Below, piece by piece: positions 7,705 to 16,461 of a stretch of DNA of 57,376 bases. This DNA is from Pseudomonas sp. SDI (GTDB lineage: Bacteria > Pseudomonadota > Gammaproteobacteria > Pseudomonadales > Pseudomonadaceae): assembly GCF_003105155.1 (NCBI RefSeq), contig NZ_QETK01000031.1:1-57376 (forward strand), in the 5' to 3' direction. The position numbers and the translations under genes are program-made. Below the pieces are notes generated by a model. The model was not told where the DNA came from. It ran no database searches and saw only the letters and a list, made by a program, of their open reading frames with translations. The first letter of the stretch is position 1. Each line of letters opens with the position of its first letter.

Positions 7705-8781
7705 TCAGCCGCGGTTGCGCTTGGGCAGGACGTCCTTGAGCTTGGCATGCATGCCGCGCAGGGTTTTTTCGGTCGCGTCCCAGTCGATGCAGGCGTCGGT
7801 GATCGATACACCGTACTGCAGTTCGTCGAGGTTCTTCGGAATGGCCTGGCAGCCCCAGTTCAGGTGACTTTCGACCATCAGGCCGATGATCGATTCGTTG
7901 CCTTCGAGAATCTGGTTGGCGACGTTTTCCATCACCAGCGGTTGCAGGGCCGGGTCCTTGTTGGAGTTGGCGTGACTGCAGTCGACCATGATGTTCGGCT
8001 TGATCTTCGCCTTGTTCAGCGCCTGCTCGCACAGGGCGACGCTGACCGAGTCATAGTTCGGCTTGCCGTTGCCACCGCGCAGCACCACGTGACCGTAGGC
8101 GTTGCCCTTGGTGGTGACGATGGACACGCCACCTTCCTGGTTGATCCCGAGGAAGCGGTGCGGGCTGGAAACCGACTGCAGGGCATTGATCGCGACGGTC
8201 AGGCCGCCGTCGGTGCCGTTCTTGAAGCCGACCGCCGAGGACAGGCCCGAGGCCATCTCGCGGTGGGTTTGCGATTCGGTGGTACGCGCGCCGATGGCCG
8301 ACCAGCTGATCAGGTCCTGCAGGTACTGCGGGGAGATCGGGTCGAGCGCTTCGGTAGCGGTCGGCAGACCCATTTCGGCCAGGTCCAGCAGCAACTGACG
8401 ACCGATGTGCAGGCCGTCCTGGATCTTGAACGAGTCGTCCAGGTACGGGTCGTTGATCAGGCCTTTCCAGCCGACCGTGGTACGCGGCTTCTCGAAGTAG
8501 ACGCGCATCACCAGGTAGAGGGTGTCGGAGACTTCGGCAGCCAGCACCTTGAGGCGCTCGGCGTACTCGTGGGCAGCCTTGATGTCGTGGATCGAGCAAG
8601 GTCCGACCACCACGAACAGGCGGTGATCCTTGCCGTCGAGGATATTGCGCACCACTTCGCGGCCCGCAGTAACGGTCTTCAGCGCGGTGGCGCTGAGTGG
8701 GATTTCCTTCTTGAGCTGATCGGGGGTGATCAAGGTCTCGTTGGAGGCAACGTTAAGGTCGTCGATCGGTAAATCAGCCAT
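7705..8781 (-). CDS. aroF: 3-deoxy-7-phosphoheptulonate (DAHP) synthase, class I
   Basis: A 358-residue cytosolic enzyme that condenses phosphoenolpyruvate and erythrose 4-phosphate in the first step of the shikimate pathway. Length and sequence fit the AroF/AroG/AroH type I-alpha family: VVGPCSIHD near residue 60 (metal-binding Cys), KPRTTVGWKG near 98, the RTTESQTHREMASG segment near 168 and DCSHANSNK near 268. Which aromatic amino acid inhibits it cannot be read with confidence. It is transcribed alone toward a strong terminator, with about 160 bases of non-coding DNA upstream. Confidence 0.95.
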   Translation of the reverse strand: MADLPIDDLNVASNETLITPDQLKKEIPLSATALKTVTAGREVVRNILDGKDHRLFVVVGPCSIHDIKAAHEYAERLKVLAAEVSDTLYLVMRVYFEKPRTTVGWKGLINDPYLDDSFKIQDGLHIGRQLLLDLAEMGLPTATEALDPISPQYLQDLISWSAIGARTTESQTHREMASGLSSAVGFKNGTDGGLTVAINALQSVSSPHRFLGINQEGGVSIVTTKGNAYGHVVLRGGNGKPNYDSVSVALCEQALNKAKIKPNIMVDCSHANSNKDPALQPLVMENVANQILEGNESIIGLMVESHLNWGCQAIPKNLDELQYGVSITDACIDWDATEKTLRGMHAKLKDVLPKRNRG

Positions 8782-8945
8782 CGTGTTACTCGTCAGGTCA
8801 CGGATGCCGGCCGCCAGCGATCCCCGTGCGGCGGAGCAGCATGATTGAACGCAGCGGGGAGCGGAACCTTAGCGCGTTACACCGTGGCTCGACAATGGGC
8901 AAGGCCAGCTTTCCTGCGCTTTGCCGGGCATCTAACGGTGGTTTT

Positions 8946-9407
8946 TTACGCCTGCAGCGGCATCGTCGACGCCGATGGGCCGTGTCGGGCGTCCAGGCTG
9001 GCCTCGGAAAACTCGCTGGCGTGCAGGCTGACCCATTCCTGGGCAAGGGCTTCGAGGTGGTAAGGCTCGGCCTGGCTGACACCGTGCAACTGGCAATACT
9101 GCTGGATCTGGCAGACCTGTTCGCTCATCCGCGCGCCGAACAGCGCCTGTTCGTCGACAAAGGCGATACCGACGCGGTAGCCATCATCCTGGCGCTGGCA
9201 CCAGGCCACATAGCCGGGATAGCGAGCCTGTTCGCCGAGCGACGGAATGGTCATTTCCACTGCCATGCCGCGGCGGTAGGCGCGAGGATGGTTGCAGGCC
9301 ACCCCGCCCAGGCTGATAGTGTGAAGTCGCTGGCGGAACAGGCTGGGTGACGGGCGCAGCGACAGTTCGACTGGCACATCGTCAGGGTGAGGCAGAAAAC
9401 CACGCAT
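8946..9407 (-). CDS. PilZ-like domain protein
   Basis: A 153-residue soluble protein. The segment from about residue 15 to 85 (LHTISLGGVACNHP, then GMAVEMTIPSLG and YRVGIAFVD) has the beta-barrel pattern of PilZ domains, which bind cyclic di-GMP. The expected D/NxSxxG motif appears as TISLGG, and no clear RxxxR precedes it, so ligand binding is uncertain. The C-terminal half contains two short helical segments rich in Gln and Cys (CQIQQYCQ). Start 9407 is chosen because a GGAG lies six bases upstream; the frame is open further upstream. It lies between aroF and panE on its own. Confidence 0.65.
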   Translation of the reverse strand: MRGFLPHPDDVPVELSLRPSPSLFRQRLHTISLGGVACNHPRAYRRGMAVEMTIPSLGEQARYPGYVAWCQRQDDGYRVGIAFVDEQALFGARMSEQVCQIQQYCQLHGVSQAEPYHLEALAQEWVSLHASEFSEASLDARHGPSASTMPLQA

Positions 9408-9516
9408 GTTGACTCCGTGTCGGTTATTTGACTTTGTATGCCTGAGTATAGTGAAGCTTCTGAAAGCGGCTGATTTACGCGTCAAGATCTGATCAAAAAA
9501 TCATCAAGGGGCAGGT

Positions 9517-10452
9517 ATGGACAAGGCGAGGCTGCGCATCGGCGTTATTGGCACCGGGGCGATTGGCGGTTTTTATGGGCTGATGCTGGCGCGCGCCGGG
9601 TTCGACGTGCATTTTTTGCTGCGCAGCGAGTTCGCCGCAGTGCATGAGAACGGCCTGCAGGTGAACAGTGCCGTGCATGGCGAGTTGCGCCTCGACGGCG
9701 TACAGGCCTATGCCGATGCCGCCGACATGCCGCCCTGCGACTGGCTGCTGGTGGGCGCCAAGACCACCAGCAATGCAGCGCTGGCACCGTTGATCGCGCA
9801 GGCCGCCGCACCGGGGGCGAAGGTGGTGCTGCTGCAGAACGGCCTGGAGGTCGAGGCACAGGTGCAGCCCTTGTTACCGGCCAGCCTGCACCTGCTGGGC
9901 GGTTTGTGCTTTATCTGTGTCAATCGCACGGCACCGGGGGTGGTCCGGCATCAGGCCTTGGGCGCTGTAAACCTGGGCTATCACAGTGGCCCGGCGGACG
10001 ACGGCCTGGCGCTGGCCGAGGAGGGGGCGGCGCTGTTCCGTGCGGCCGGGATCGAGTCGCAGGCAATGCCGAATCTGGCTCAGGCGCGTTGGCAGAAGCT
10101 GGTGTGGAACGTGCCCTACAATGGCCTGTCGGTGCTGCTCAGGGCCAGCACCACGCCGTTGATGAACGATGAAGCGAGCCGCGCGCTGATCCAGGCGCTG
10201 ATGGCCGAGGTGGTGGCGGGGGCGCGGGCGTGTGGGCATGAATTGCCAGCGGGCTATGCCGAGCACCTTTTTGCCATCACCGAGAACATGCCGGATTACT
10301 GGCCGAGCATGTACCACGATTTCAGCGAGCGGCGGCCGCTGGAGCTGGCGGCGATCTATGCCGCGCCGCTGGCCAGGGCGCGGCAAGTCGGGTGTGCGTT
10401 ACCACGGATGGAAGCGTTGTACCAGGCGCTGGCGTTCATTGACCGGCATTAA
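9517..10452 (+). CDS. panE: 2-dehydropantoate 2-reductase (ketopantoate reductase)
   Basis: A 311-residue NADPH-dependent enzyme that makes D-pantoate for coenzyme A synthesis. The N-terminal Rossmann domain shows IGVIGTGAIGGFYG (about 8-21), and the C-terminal ApbA domain contains the conserved Lys in RWQKLVWNVPYNGLSVLL (about 190-207). Length is typical. Several PanE-like paralogues exist in pseudomonads, so the exact substrate (ketopantoate versus a related 2-keto acid) is likely but not proven. A 55-base gap leads to the 5'-nucleotidase gene on the same strand. Confidence 0.88.
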   Translation: MDKARLRIGVIGTGAIGGFYGLMLARAGFDVHFLLRSEFAAVHENGLQVNSAVHGELRLDGVQAYADAADMPPCDWLLVGAKTTSNAALAPLIAQAAAPGAKVVLLQNGLEVEAQVQPLLPASLHLLGGLCFICVNRTAPGVVRHQALGAVNLGYHSGPADDGLALAEEGAALFRAAGIESQAMPNLAQARWQKLVWNVPYNGLSVLLRASTTPLMNDEASRALIQALMAEVVAGARACGHELPAGYAEHLFAITENMPDYWPSMYHDFSERRPLELAAIYAAPLARARQVGCALPRMEALYQALAFIDRH

Positions 10453-10507
10453 GCGCATCGCGACCCGACTTGTCCCGCGATAGGGCCCTCAAGTAAAAGG
10501 AGCAACC

Positions 10508-11416
10508 ATGCCTCACGCGCTCACCGACAAACTGGTCATCGCCATCTCCTCGCGTGCGCTGTTCGATCTTGGCGAGAGCCACAGCGTCTACCTCGAACAT
10601 GGCGTCGAAGCCTACCGCCAGTACCAGATCGAGCACGAAGACGAGCACCTCGAGCCCGGCGACGCCTTTCCGCTGGTGGAAAAGCTCCTGGCGCTGAACG
10701 CCAGCCTTGGCCAGCAGCGGGTCGAAGTGGTGCTGGTATCGCGCAACAGCGCCGACACCGGCCTGCGGGTGTTCAATTCGATCGAACACTATCGCCTGGA
10801 TATCTCGCGCGCGGCTTTCGTCGGCGGGCGCAGCCCGTACCCTTATCTGTCGGCGTTCGGCTGCCACCTGTTCCTCTCCACCGACGCCGAGGACGTGCGC
10901 AACGCCCTCGCCGCCGGTTTCGCCGCCGCCACCATTCTTTCCGGCGGAGCCCGGCGTGCCGACAGCGCCGAACTGCGCATTGCCTTCGACGGCGACGCGG
11001 TGGTGTTTTCCGACGAATCCGAGCGGGTCTACCAGCAGGGCGGCCTGGCCGCCTTCCAGGCCAGCGAGCGCCAGTCTGCCCGCGAGCCGCTGCGCGGAGG
11101 GCCGTTCAAGCCGTTTCTGGCAGCGCTGAACCTGCTGCAGAACGAGTTCCCCAGCGACGCCTGCCCGATCCGCACGGCCCTGGTTACCGCACGTTCGGCG
11201 CCGGCGCATGAGCGGGTGATCCGCACGCTGCGCGAGTGGGACATCCGCCTCGACGAATCGCTGTTCCTGGGCGGTCTGGACAAGTCGGCATTCCTCGAAG
11301 CGTTTGCCGCCGACGTGTTCTTCGACGATCAGGCCGGCCACTGCGAACGGGCCCGCGGGGTGGTTGCTACCGGCCATGTGCCGCATGGCATCAGCAACGA
11401 GCGCAGCCCTGGCTGA
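10508..11416 (+). CDS. 5'-nucleotidase (cN-I/NT5C1-like family)
   Basis: A 302-residue cytosolic protein similar to the animal cytosolic 5'-nucleotidase I family found in many proteobacteria. LVIAISSRALFDL at the N-terminus replaces the DxDxT/V nucleophile pattern of ordinary HAD phosphatases, as I recall for this family, and FLGGLDKSAFLEAFAADVFFDDQ near 255-277 gives the conserved C-terminal GGxxKxxxLxxxxxDxFFDD signature. The expected reaction is dephosphorylation of nucleoside monophosphates. An AAAAGGAG ribosome binding site precedes the ATG. Probably independent of panE in function. Confidence 0.82.
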   Translation: MPHALTDKLVIAISSRALFDLGESHSVYLEHGVEAYRQYQIEHEDEHLEPGDAFPLVEKLLALNASLGQQRVEVVLVSRNSADTGLRVFNSIEHYRLDISRAAFVGGRSPYPYLSAFGCHLFLSTDAEDVRNALAAGFAAATILSGGARRADSAELRIAFDGDAVVFSDESERVYQQGGLAAFQASERQSAREPLRGGPFKPFLAALNLLQNEFPSDACPIRTALVTARSAPAHERVIRTLREWDIRLDESLFLGGLDKSAFLEAFAADVFFDDQAGHCERARGVVATGHVPHGISNERSPG

Positions 11417-11509
11417 GCCACGCCAGGCGGGCGCCGGACGGCCCTGCGCATCAGTTTGGCGCTGCTAAGCTGAAGCTTGCTCTGCCGTATCGGCAGTCGA
11501 GGAGGTCAA

Positions 11510-12007
11510 ATGATCCGTTCGATGTTGTGTGCCACGGACCTCGGGGTTTACTCGCCTTATGTCATGCAGCACGCGCTGGTGCTGGCGCGCGGTTTTGGCG
11601 CCGAACTCTATGTGATTCATGCGGTGGAGCCGATGGGGCAGTTCGCCGAGTCGTTGCTGCAGAGCTACCTTGATGAGCAGACGCTGGACCAGTTGCACAG
11701 CCAGGGCGTGAACACGGTGATGGCCAACATCGAACAGCGCGTCCTGGAAAACTTTCGCGACGAACTGGGTGAGCAGGAGGACCTGGCCCTGATCAAGGCG
11801 GTGCGCGTGCGCCAGGGCGACCCGGCACAGGTGGTGCTGGAGCAGGCGCAGCGGCTGAGTGTCGACCTGCTGATCGTTGGCAGTCATGGTCACGGCGCCG
11901 GGGTAGAGATTCCACTCGGGCGCACTGCGGTGCGAATCCTGCAGCTGTCTCCAGTGCCGGTGTACATGGTGCCCTTGGCGCAACACCTGGGCCGTAGGAA
12001 GTCGTGA
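11510..12007 (+). CDS. Universal stress protein (UspA family)
   Basis: A 165-residue single Usp domain. The N-terminal strand MLCATDLG, the Asp at the nucleotide site, and the C-terminal GSHGHGAGVEIPLGRTAVRIL segment match the ATP-binding G2xG9xG(S/T) motif, so ATP binding is expected. The start at 11510 is supported by GAGGAGG seven bases upstream; the open frame begins 11 codons earlier without a ribosome binding site. Role: stress survival, details unknown. It precedes cysB by about 120 bases. Confidence 0.9.
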   Translation: MIRSMLCATDLGVYSPYVMQHALVLARGFGAELYVIHAVEPMGQFAESLLQSYLDEQTLDQLHSQGVNTVMANIEQRVLENFRDELGEQEDLALIKAVRVRQGDPAQVVLEQAQRLSVDLLIVGSHGHGAGVEIPLGRTAVRILQLSPVPVYMVPLAQHLGRRKS

Positions 12008-12130
12008 AGCGGGGGAGGGGAGGTTTGCAAGAAAACCAGGGAAATAGTTCTAGATTTATTCTTCAAACCACTAATATAGTTATAACTCGTCGCTGCTGCC
12101 GGTGACGCCCAGCTGATTTGAGGGATACCT

Positions 12131-13105
12131 ATGAAGCTTCAACAATTGCGCTACATCTGGGAAGTGGCGCACCACGACCTCAACGTTTCCGCGACAGCGC
12201 AGAGCCTGTATACCTCGCAACCGGGTATCAGCAAGCAGATCCGCCTGTTGGAAGACGAGCTGGGCGTGGAAGTGTTTGCCCGCAGCGGCAAGCACCTGAC
12301 CCGCGTAACGCCAGCCGGCGAACGGATCATCACCACCGCCGGGGAAATCCTGCGCAAGGTCGAGAGCATCAAGCAGATCGCTCAGGAGTTCTCCAACGAG
12401 AAGAAGGGTACGCTGTCCATCGCCACTACCCACACCCAGGCACGCTACGCGCTGCCACCGGTGATCAGCTCGTTCATCAAGCAGTACCCGGAAGTGGCCC
12501 TGCACATGCACCAGGGTTCGCCGATGCAGATTGCCGAAATGGCTGCCGACGGTACGGTCGATTTCGCTATTGCCACCGAGGCGCTGGAGCTGTTCGGCGA
12601 CCTGGTGATGATGCCGTGCTACAAGTGGAACCGCTGTGTGGTCGTGCCGCAAGGCCACCCGCTGACCAAGCTGCCCAAGCTCACCCTGGAAGTCCTGGCC
12701 GAGTACCCGATCGTGACCTACGTGTTCGGTTTCACCGGCCGTTCCAAGCTCGACGAAGCATTCAGTCACCGAGGTCTCACGCCGAAAGTGGTGTTCACTG
12801 CGGCTGACGCCGACGTGATCAAGACGTACGTGCGCCTGGGCCTGGGCGTCGGTATCGTCGCCAAGATGGCGGTCGATCCGAAGCTCGACAGCGACCTGGT
12901 GGTGCTCGATGCCAGCGAGCTGTTCGAGTCCAGCATCACCAAGATCGGTTTCCGTCGCGGGACTTTCCTGCGAGGCTTCATGTGCGACTTCATCGAGAAG
13001 TTCGCCCCGCACCTGACCCGCGAAGTGATGGCCAAGGCCATCCAGTGCCACAACAAGCAGGAGCTCGAAGAGCTCTTCGAAGGCGTCGAGCTGCCGGTGC
13101 ATTGA
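12131..13105 (+). CDS. cysB: CysB, LysR-type regulator of sulfur assimilation
   Basis: A 324-residue LysR-type regulator. MKLQQLRYIWEVAHHDLNVS begins the winged helix-turn-helix (recognition region TSQPGISKQIRLLEDELG, about 32-49), followed by a linker helix and a periplasmic-binding-like effector domain with HTQARYALPP near 100. CysB activates cysteine biosynthesis genes in response to N-acetylserine and sulfur limitation. The upstream 120 bases contain an AT-rich stretch (12040-12090, including AATATAGTTATAAC) that probably carries its promoter. cysH, one of its expected targets, is the convergent neighbour. Confidence 0.95.
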   Translation: MKLQQLRYIWEVAHHDLNVSATAQSLYTSQPGISKQIRLLEDELGVEVFARSGKHLTRVTPAGERIITTAGEILRKVESIKQIAQEFSNEKKGTLSIATTHTQARYALPPVISSFIKQYPEVALHMHQGSPMQIAEMAADGTVDFAIATEALELFGDLVMMPCYKWNRCVVVPQGHPLTKLPKLTLEVLAEYPIVTYVFGFTGRSKLDEAFSHRGLTPKVVFTAADADVIKTYVRLGLGVGIVAKMAVDPKLDSDLVVLDASELFESSITKIGFRRGTFLRGFMCDFIEKFAPHLTREVMAKAIQCHNKQELEELFEGVELPVH

Positions 13106-13119
13106 AGCCAGCGAAGAAA

Positions 13120-13145
13120 AAAGCAGCCCGCGTAGGGGCTGCTTT
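13120..13145. terminator. Terminator between cysB and cysH
   Basis: A 10-bp stem, AAAGCAGCCC at 13120-13129 with GGGCTGCTTT at 13136-13145, loop of six, followed by CTTTT on the plus strand and preceded by an A run (13115-13122) that serves the minus strand. Likely bidirectional. Confidence 0.85.
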
Positions 13146-13168
13146 CTTTTGCAGCTTGCAGCTCGCCT

Positions 13169-13903
13169 TTAGGCTTTAACAATCAGATTGCCGGCGTGTA
13201 GGCCGCATTCCTTCTGCGTCGACTCTTCCCACCACCAGCGGCCTTCGCGCTCGTGCTGGTTCGGCAGTACCGGGCGGGTGCAAGGTTCGCAACCGATGCT
13301 GATGAAGCCGCGCTCGTGCAGGCTGTTGTAGGGCAGTTCGAGCATGCGGATGTAGCCCCAGACTTCCTCGCTGCTCATCTGCGCCAACGGGTTGAACTTG
13401 TACAGGGTGCGCTCGGCGGTGGAGAACGCCGTGTCGATTTCCAGTGCGGCCACCTGGCTACGGGTGCCGGGGCTCTGGTCGCGGCGCTGGCCGGTGGCCC
13501 AGGCGCTGACGGTGTGCAGCTTGCGGCGCAGCGGTTCGATCTTGCGGATGCCACAGCATTCGCCGTGGCCGTCCTTGTAGAAGCTGAACAGGCCCTTGTC
13601 CTTGACGAACGGGTCGAGCGTGCTGCGGTCGGGGGAGAGGATCTCGATCGGCAGGTTGTACTGCTCGCGCACCTGGTCGATGAACCGGTAGGTTTCTGGG
13701 TGCAGGCGCCCGGTATCGAGGCTGAACACCTTGACGTGCTTGTTCAGTTTCCAGGCCATATCGACCAGCACTACGTCTTCGGCGCCGCTGAAGGAGATCC
13801 ACAGGTCGTCGCCGAAGTGTTCGAAGGCAAGCTTGAGGATGTCTTGCGGGGACTTGTTGGCATAGGTCGCGGCGAGGGCGGCGACGTCGAAGGGTTGGCT
13901 CAT
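13169..13903 (-). CDS. cysH: Phosphoadenosine/adenosine phosphosulfate reductase (CysH, APS type)
   Basis: A 244-residue cytosolic enzyme reducing activated sulfate to sulfite with thioredoxin. It carries the cysteine pairs GECCGIRK and GCEPC that hold a [4Fe-4S] cluster, which marks the APS-using assimilatory type of pseudomonads rather than the cluster-free PAPS enzyme of E. coli. The C-terminal KECGLHAGN contains the catalytic Cys. The start at 13903 (MSQPFDVAALAA) gives the usual length; the frame runs 20 codons further without support. It is probably under CysB control. Confidence 0.95.
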   Translation of the reverse strand: MSQPFDVAALAATYANKSPQDILKLAFEHFGDDLWISFSGAEDVVLVDMAWKLNKHVKVFSLDTGRLHPETYRFIDQVREQYNLPIEILSPDRSTLDPFVKDKGLFSFYKDGHGECCGIRKIEPLRRKLHTVSAWATGQRRDQSPGTRSQVAALEIDTAFSTAERTLYKFNPLAQMSSEEVWGYIRMLELPYNSLHERGFISIGCEPCTRPVLPNQHEREGRWWWEESTQKECGLHAGNLIVKA

Positions 13904-14017
13904 CAGGCGGCTTCCGGTCATTTGAATGGCGCTTAGCGCTCGTAATGAACCCGATGTTACCAAAAAATACCGGGGTAGACGGGCTGCTGTGTGGGAGTGT
14001 TGGCGCTGGCTTGCCTG

Positions 14018-15361
14018 CTACAGTTCGCCTAATGTCTGCAGCAACACCTTCACCTTGGTAATCGACTCCTGGTACTCCGCTTCCCAGTCCGAGTCCGCCA
14101 CCACGGCGCCGCCGCCCCAGCAACTGACCTGGCCATCCTTGACCAGCAGGCTGCGGATCGCGATCGAGCTGTCCATCTCGCCGCGCACATCCAGGTAGAT
14201 CAGCGAGCCGCAATACAGCGCCCGCCGGCTCGGCTCCAGCTCGTCGATGATCTGCATCGCGCGGATCTTCGGGGCGCCGGTGATCGAGCCGCCGGGGAAG
14301 CTGCCGGCAATCAGGTCCAGTGCGTCCTTGCCCGGCGCCAGCCGGCCGGTCACGCTGCTGACCATATGGTGCACGTTCGGGTAGCTCTCCAGGCTGAACA
14401 GTTCCGGTACCTTCACCGAGCCGATCTCGCAGCTGCGCCCCAGGTCATTGCGCAGCAAATCGACAATCATCAGGTTCTCGGCGCGGTCCTTGGCACTGGC
14501 CAGCAGTTCGAGGCCGTTGGCGGCATCTTCGGTCGGGTCGCTGCTGCGCGGCCGGGTGCCTTTGATCGGCCGGGTTTCGACCTGGCCGGCGCTGACCCGG
14601 ATAAAACGCTCCGGCGAAAAGCTCAGCAGCGCACTGCCGTCGGCGAGCAGCTGGAACCCGGAGAATGGCGTCGGGCAGGCTGCCCGCAGCGCGCGGTAAG
14701 CGGCCCACGGATCGCCCTGGCACGCCGCGCGAAAACGCTGGGTGAGGTTGATCTGGTAGCAGTCGCCGGCATGGATGTACTGCTGCACGCGCTCGAACGC
14801 CTGCCGGTACTGCCCGGCAGTGATATCGCCGCGCATCGGCGCGAGCAGCTTGAACTGTCCCTGCTCGGTCGGCGCCGGAGCGCTGAACAGCTGCACCAGC
14901 CGCTCGCGTTCGGCCGGGGCCAGGTGCGGGTGGAAGACCAACTGGCTGGTGCCCAACTGGTGGTCGCTGATCAGGGCCCAGGCATACAACCCCAGGCTGG
15001 CATCGGCGAGGCCGAGGTCGTCCTCGGCCAGGGCCGGCAGGTGCTCCAGGCGGCGGCCGAAATCGTAGCTCAGGTAGCCGATCAGGCCACCGGCGAACGG
15101 CAGCGTCACGCCCTCCGGCAGTTGCGCTTCGCCGAGCGTGGCGAGCTGCTCGCGCAACCGCTGCAAATAGCTCAGGCCGTGTTCCCCGGCAGTCGGCGCC
15201 AGGCTGCACAGCGGCCAGGCGCTGAGCAGGTCGAAACGTCCGCGTTCGGCCCCAGGGCGGGCACTGTCGAGCAGCACCGCACCGGGCGCCAGGCGCACGT
15301 GAGCGAAATAGACGGCTGGGTCAGCCTGGTAGGGTAGGGGGTGGAGTGTGCAGGTCGGCAT
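14018..15361 (-). CDS. pabB: Aminodeoxychorismate synthase component I (PabB)
   Basis: A 447-residue chorismate-utilising enzyme that aminates chorismate to 4-amino-4-deoxychorismate for folate synthesis, using ammonia from a PabA glutaminase. The C-terminal chorismate-binding domain has FSPERFIRV (about 248), the PIKGTRPR motif near 265 with the catalytic Lys that separates PabB from TrpE, and GGSITGAPK near 353. No fused glutaminase or lyase domain. It sits about 115 bases from cysH on the same strand; functional linkage to cysH is not obvious. Confidence 0.93.
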   Translation of the reverse strand: MPTCTLHPLPYQADPAVYFAHVRLAPGAVLLDSARPGAERGRFDLLSAWPLCSLAPTAGEHGLSYLQRLREQLATLGEAQLPEGVTLPFAGGLIGYLSYDFGRRLEHLPALAEDDLGLADASLGLYAWALISDHQLGTSQLVFHPHLAPAERERLVQLFSAPAPTEQGQFKLLAPMRGDITAGQYRQAFERVQQYIHAGDCYQINLTQRFRAACQGDPWAAYRALRAACPTPFSGFQLLADGSALLSFSPERFIRVSAGQVETRPIKGTRPRSSDPTEDAANGLELLASAKDRAENLMIVDLLRNDLGRSCEIGSVKVPELFSLESYPNVHHMVSSVTGRLAPGKDALDLIAGSFPGGSITGAPKIRAMQIIDELEPSRRALYCGSLIYLDVRGEMDSSIAIRSLLVKDGQVSCWGGGAVVADSDWEAEYQESITKVKVLLQTLGEL

Positions 15362-15480
15362 TCGAATGAACAGCTATCGAGGCGGGGGCAGGCATTGTAG
15401 TCCTCTGTAGGAAATGCTCCTAGAGGGCTGCCAGATCAAACCGACCGCCCCGGTCGCCAGCGCGCCAGGGCGGTACACGG

Positions 15481-16461
15481 TCAGTGCGAGGGAACGTGGC
15501 CGAACAGCTGCTGAGCAAAGCGCACGCGCTCGGCAGCGGTTTCTGTTACGCGATTTTTCGCCAGTGCTTCGAGGTGCGCCTCGATGGCGTGGGTGCGCTG
15601 GGTCAGGCCGCAGTCGTTGGCGATCTGGATGTTCAGGCCCGGTCGGGCATTGAGTTCCAGAATCAACGGGCCCTTGTCCTGGTCCAGCACCATGTCGACG
15701 CCGATGTAGCCCAGCCCGCACAGCTCATAGCAGCCGGCGGCGAGGGTCATGAACCCGTCCCAGTTCGGCAGTTGCACGCCGTCCACCGCGTTGGTGGTGT
15801 CCGGGTGCTTGCTGATGATGTTGTTCAGCCAGGTGCCACGCAGGGTGACCCCGGTGGCCAGGTCGACACCGACACCGATGGCGCCTTGGTGCAGGTTGGC
15901 CTTGCCGCCGGACTGGCGGGTCGGCAGGCGCAGCATGGCCATGACCGGGTAGCCCATCAGCACGATGATGCGGATATCCGGCACGCCTTCGTAGCTGATG
16001 CTCTTGAAGATCTGGTCCGGGGTGACCCGGTACTCGATCAGCGCCCGGTCGCGGTGCCCGCCCAGCGAGTACAGGCCGGTGAGGATGCTGGAGATCTGGT
16101 GCTCGATTTCCTCGTGGCTGATGATCTTGCCGGACACCGTGCGATAGCGGTCCTCGAAGCGGTCGGCGATCACCAGGATGCCGTCACCGCCGGCGCCCTG
16201 CGCCGGCTTGATGACGAAGTCGTTGCGGTTGCCGATGATCTCGTCGAGCTTGTCGATTTCTTTCTCGGTGGAAATGATCCCGTACATCTCCGGCACGTGA
16301 ATGCCGGCCTTGATCGCGCGCTCCTTGGTGATGATCTTGTCATCGACGATTGGGTACAGGTGGCGCTTGTTGTACTTGAGGACATAGTCCGCATTGCGCC
16401 GGTTGATGCCCATGATGCCCCGGGCTTCCAGGGCCTTCCAGGTTTTCCAGAGTCCGAACAT
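15481..16461 (-). CDS. ATP-grasp ligase, alpha-L-glutamate ligase-like (RimK-related)
   Basis: A 326-residue ATP-grasp protein. FVIKPAQGAGGDGILVI near 110 is the ATP-binding loop and ILELNARPGLNIQIAN near 270 contains the metal-binding Glu/Asn pair. It resembles RimK/cyanophycin-synthetase type ligases that join amino acids or short glutamate tails to a carboxylate, but the acceptor is unknown. Its ATG overlaps the stop of the upstream transglutaminase-like gene (TGATG at 16459-16463), so it is last in a three-gene unit with the membrane protein and the retropepsin-like protease. The same trio is widespread in gammaproteobacteria. Confidence 0.85.
   Translation of the reverse strand: MFGLWKTWKALEARGIMGINRRNADYVLKYNKRHLYPIVDDKIITKERAIKAGIHVPEMYGIISTEKEIDKLDEIIGNRNDFVIKPAQGAGGDGILVIADRFEDRYRTVSGKIISHEEIEHQISSILTGLYSLGGHRDRALIEYRVTPDQIFKSISYEGVPDIRIIVLMGYPVMAMLRLPTRQSGGKANLHQGAIGVGVDLATGVTLRGTWLNNIISKHPDTTNAVDGVQLPNWDGFMTLAAGCYELCGLGYIGVDMVLDQDKGPLILELNARPGLNIQIANDCGLTQRTHAIEAHLEALAKNRVTETAAERVRFAQQLFGHVPSH

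Noticed and set aside
7115..8032. 305-codon minus-strand frame over the GNAT gene and aroF
   Set aside because: Overlaps two well-supported genes; shadow frame.
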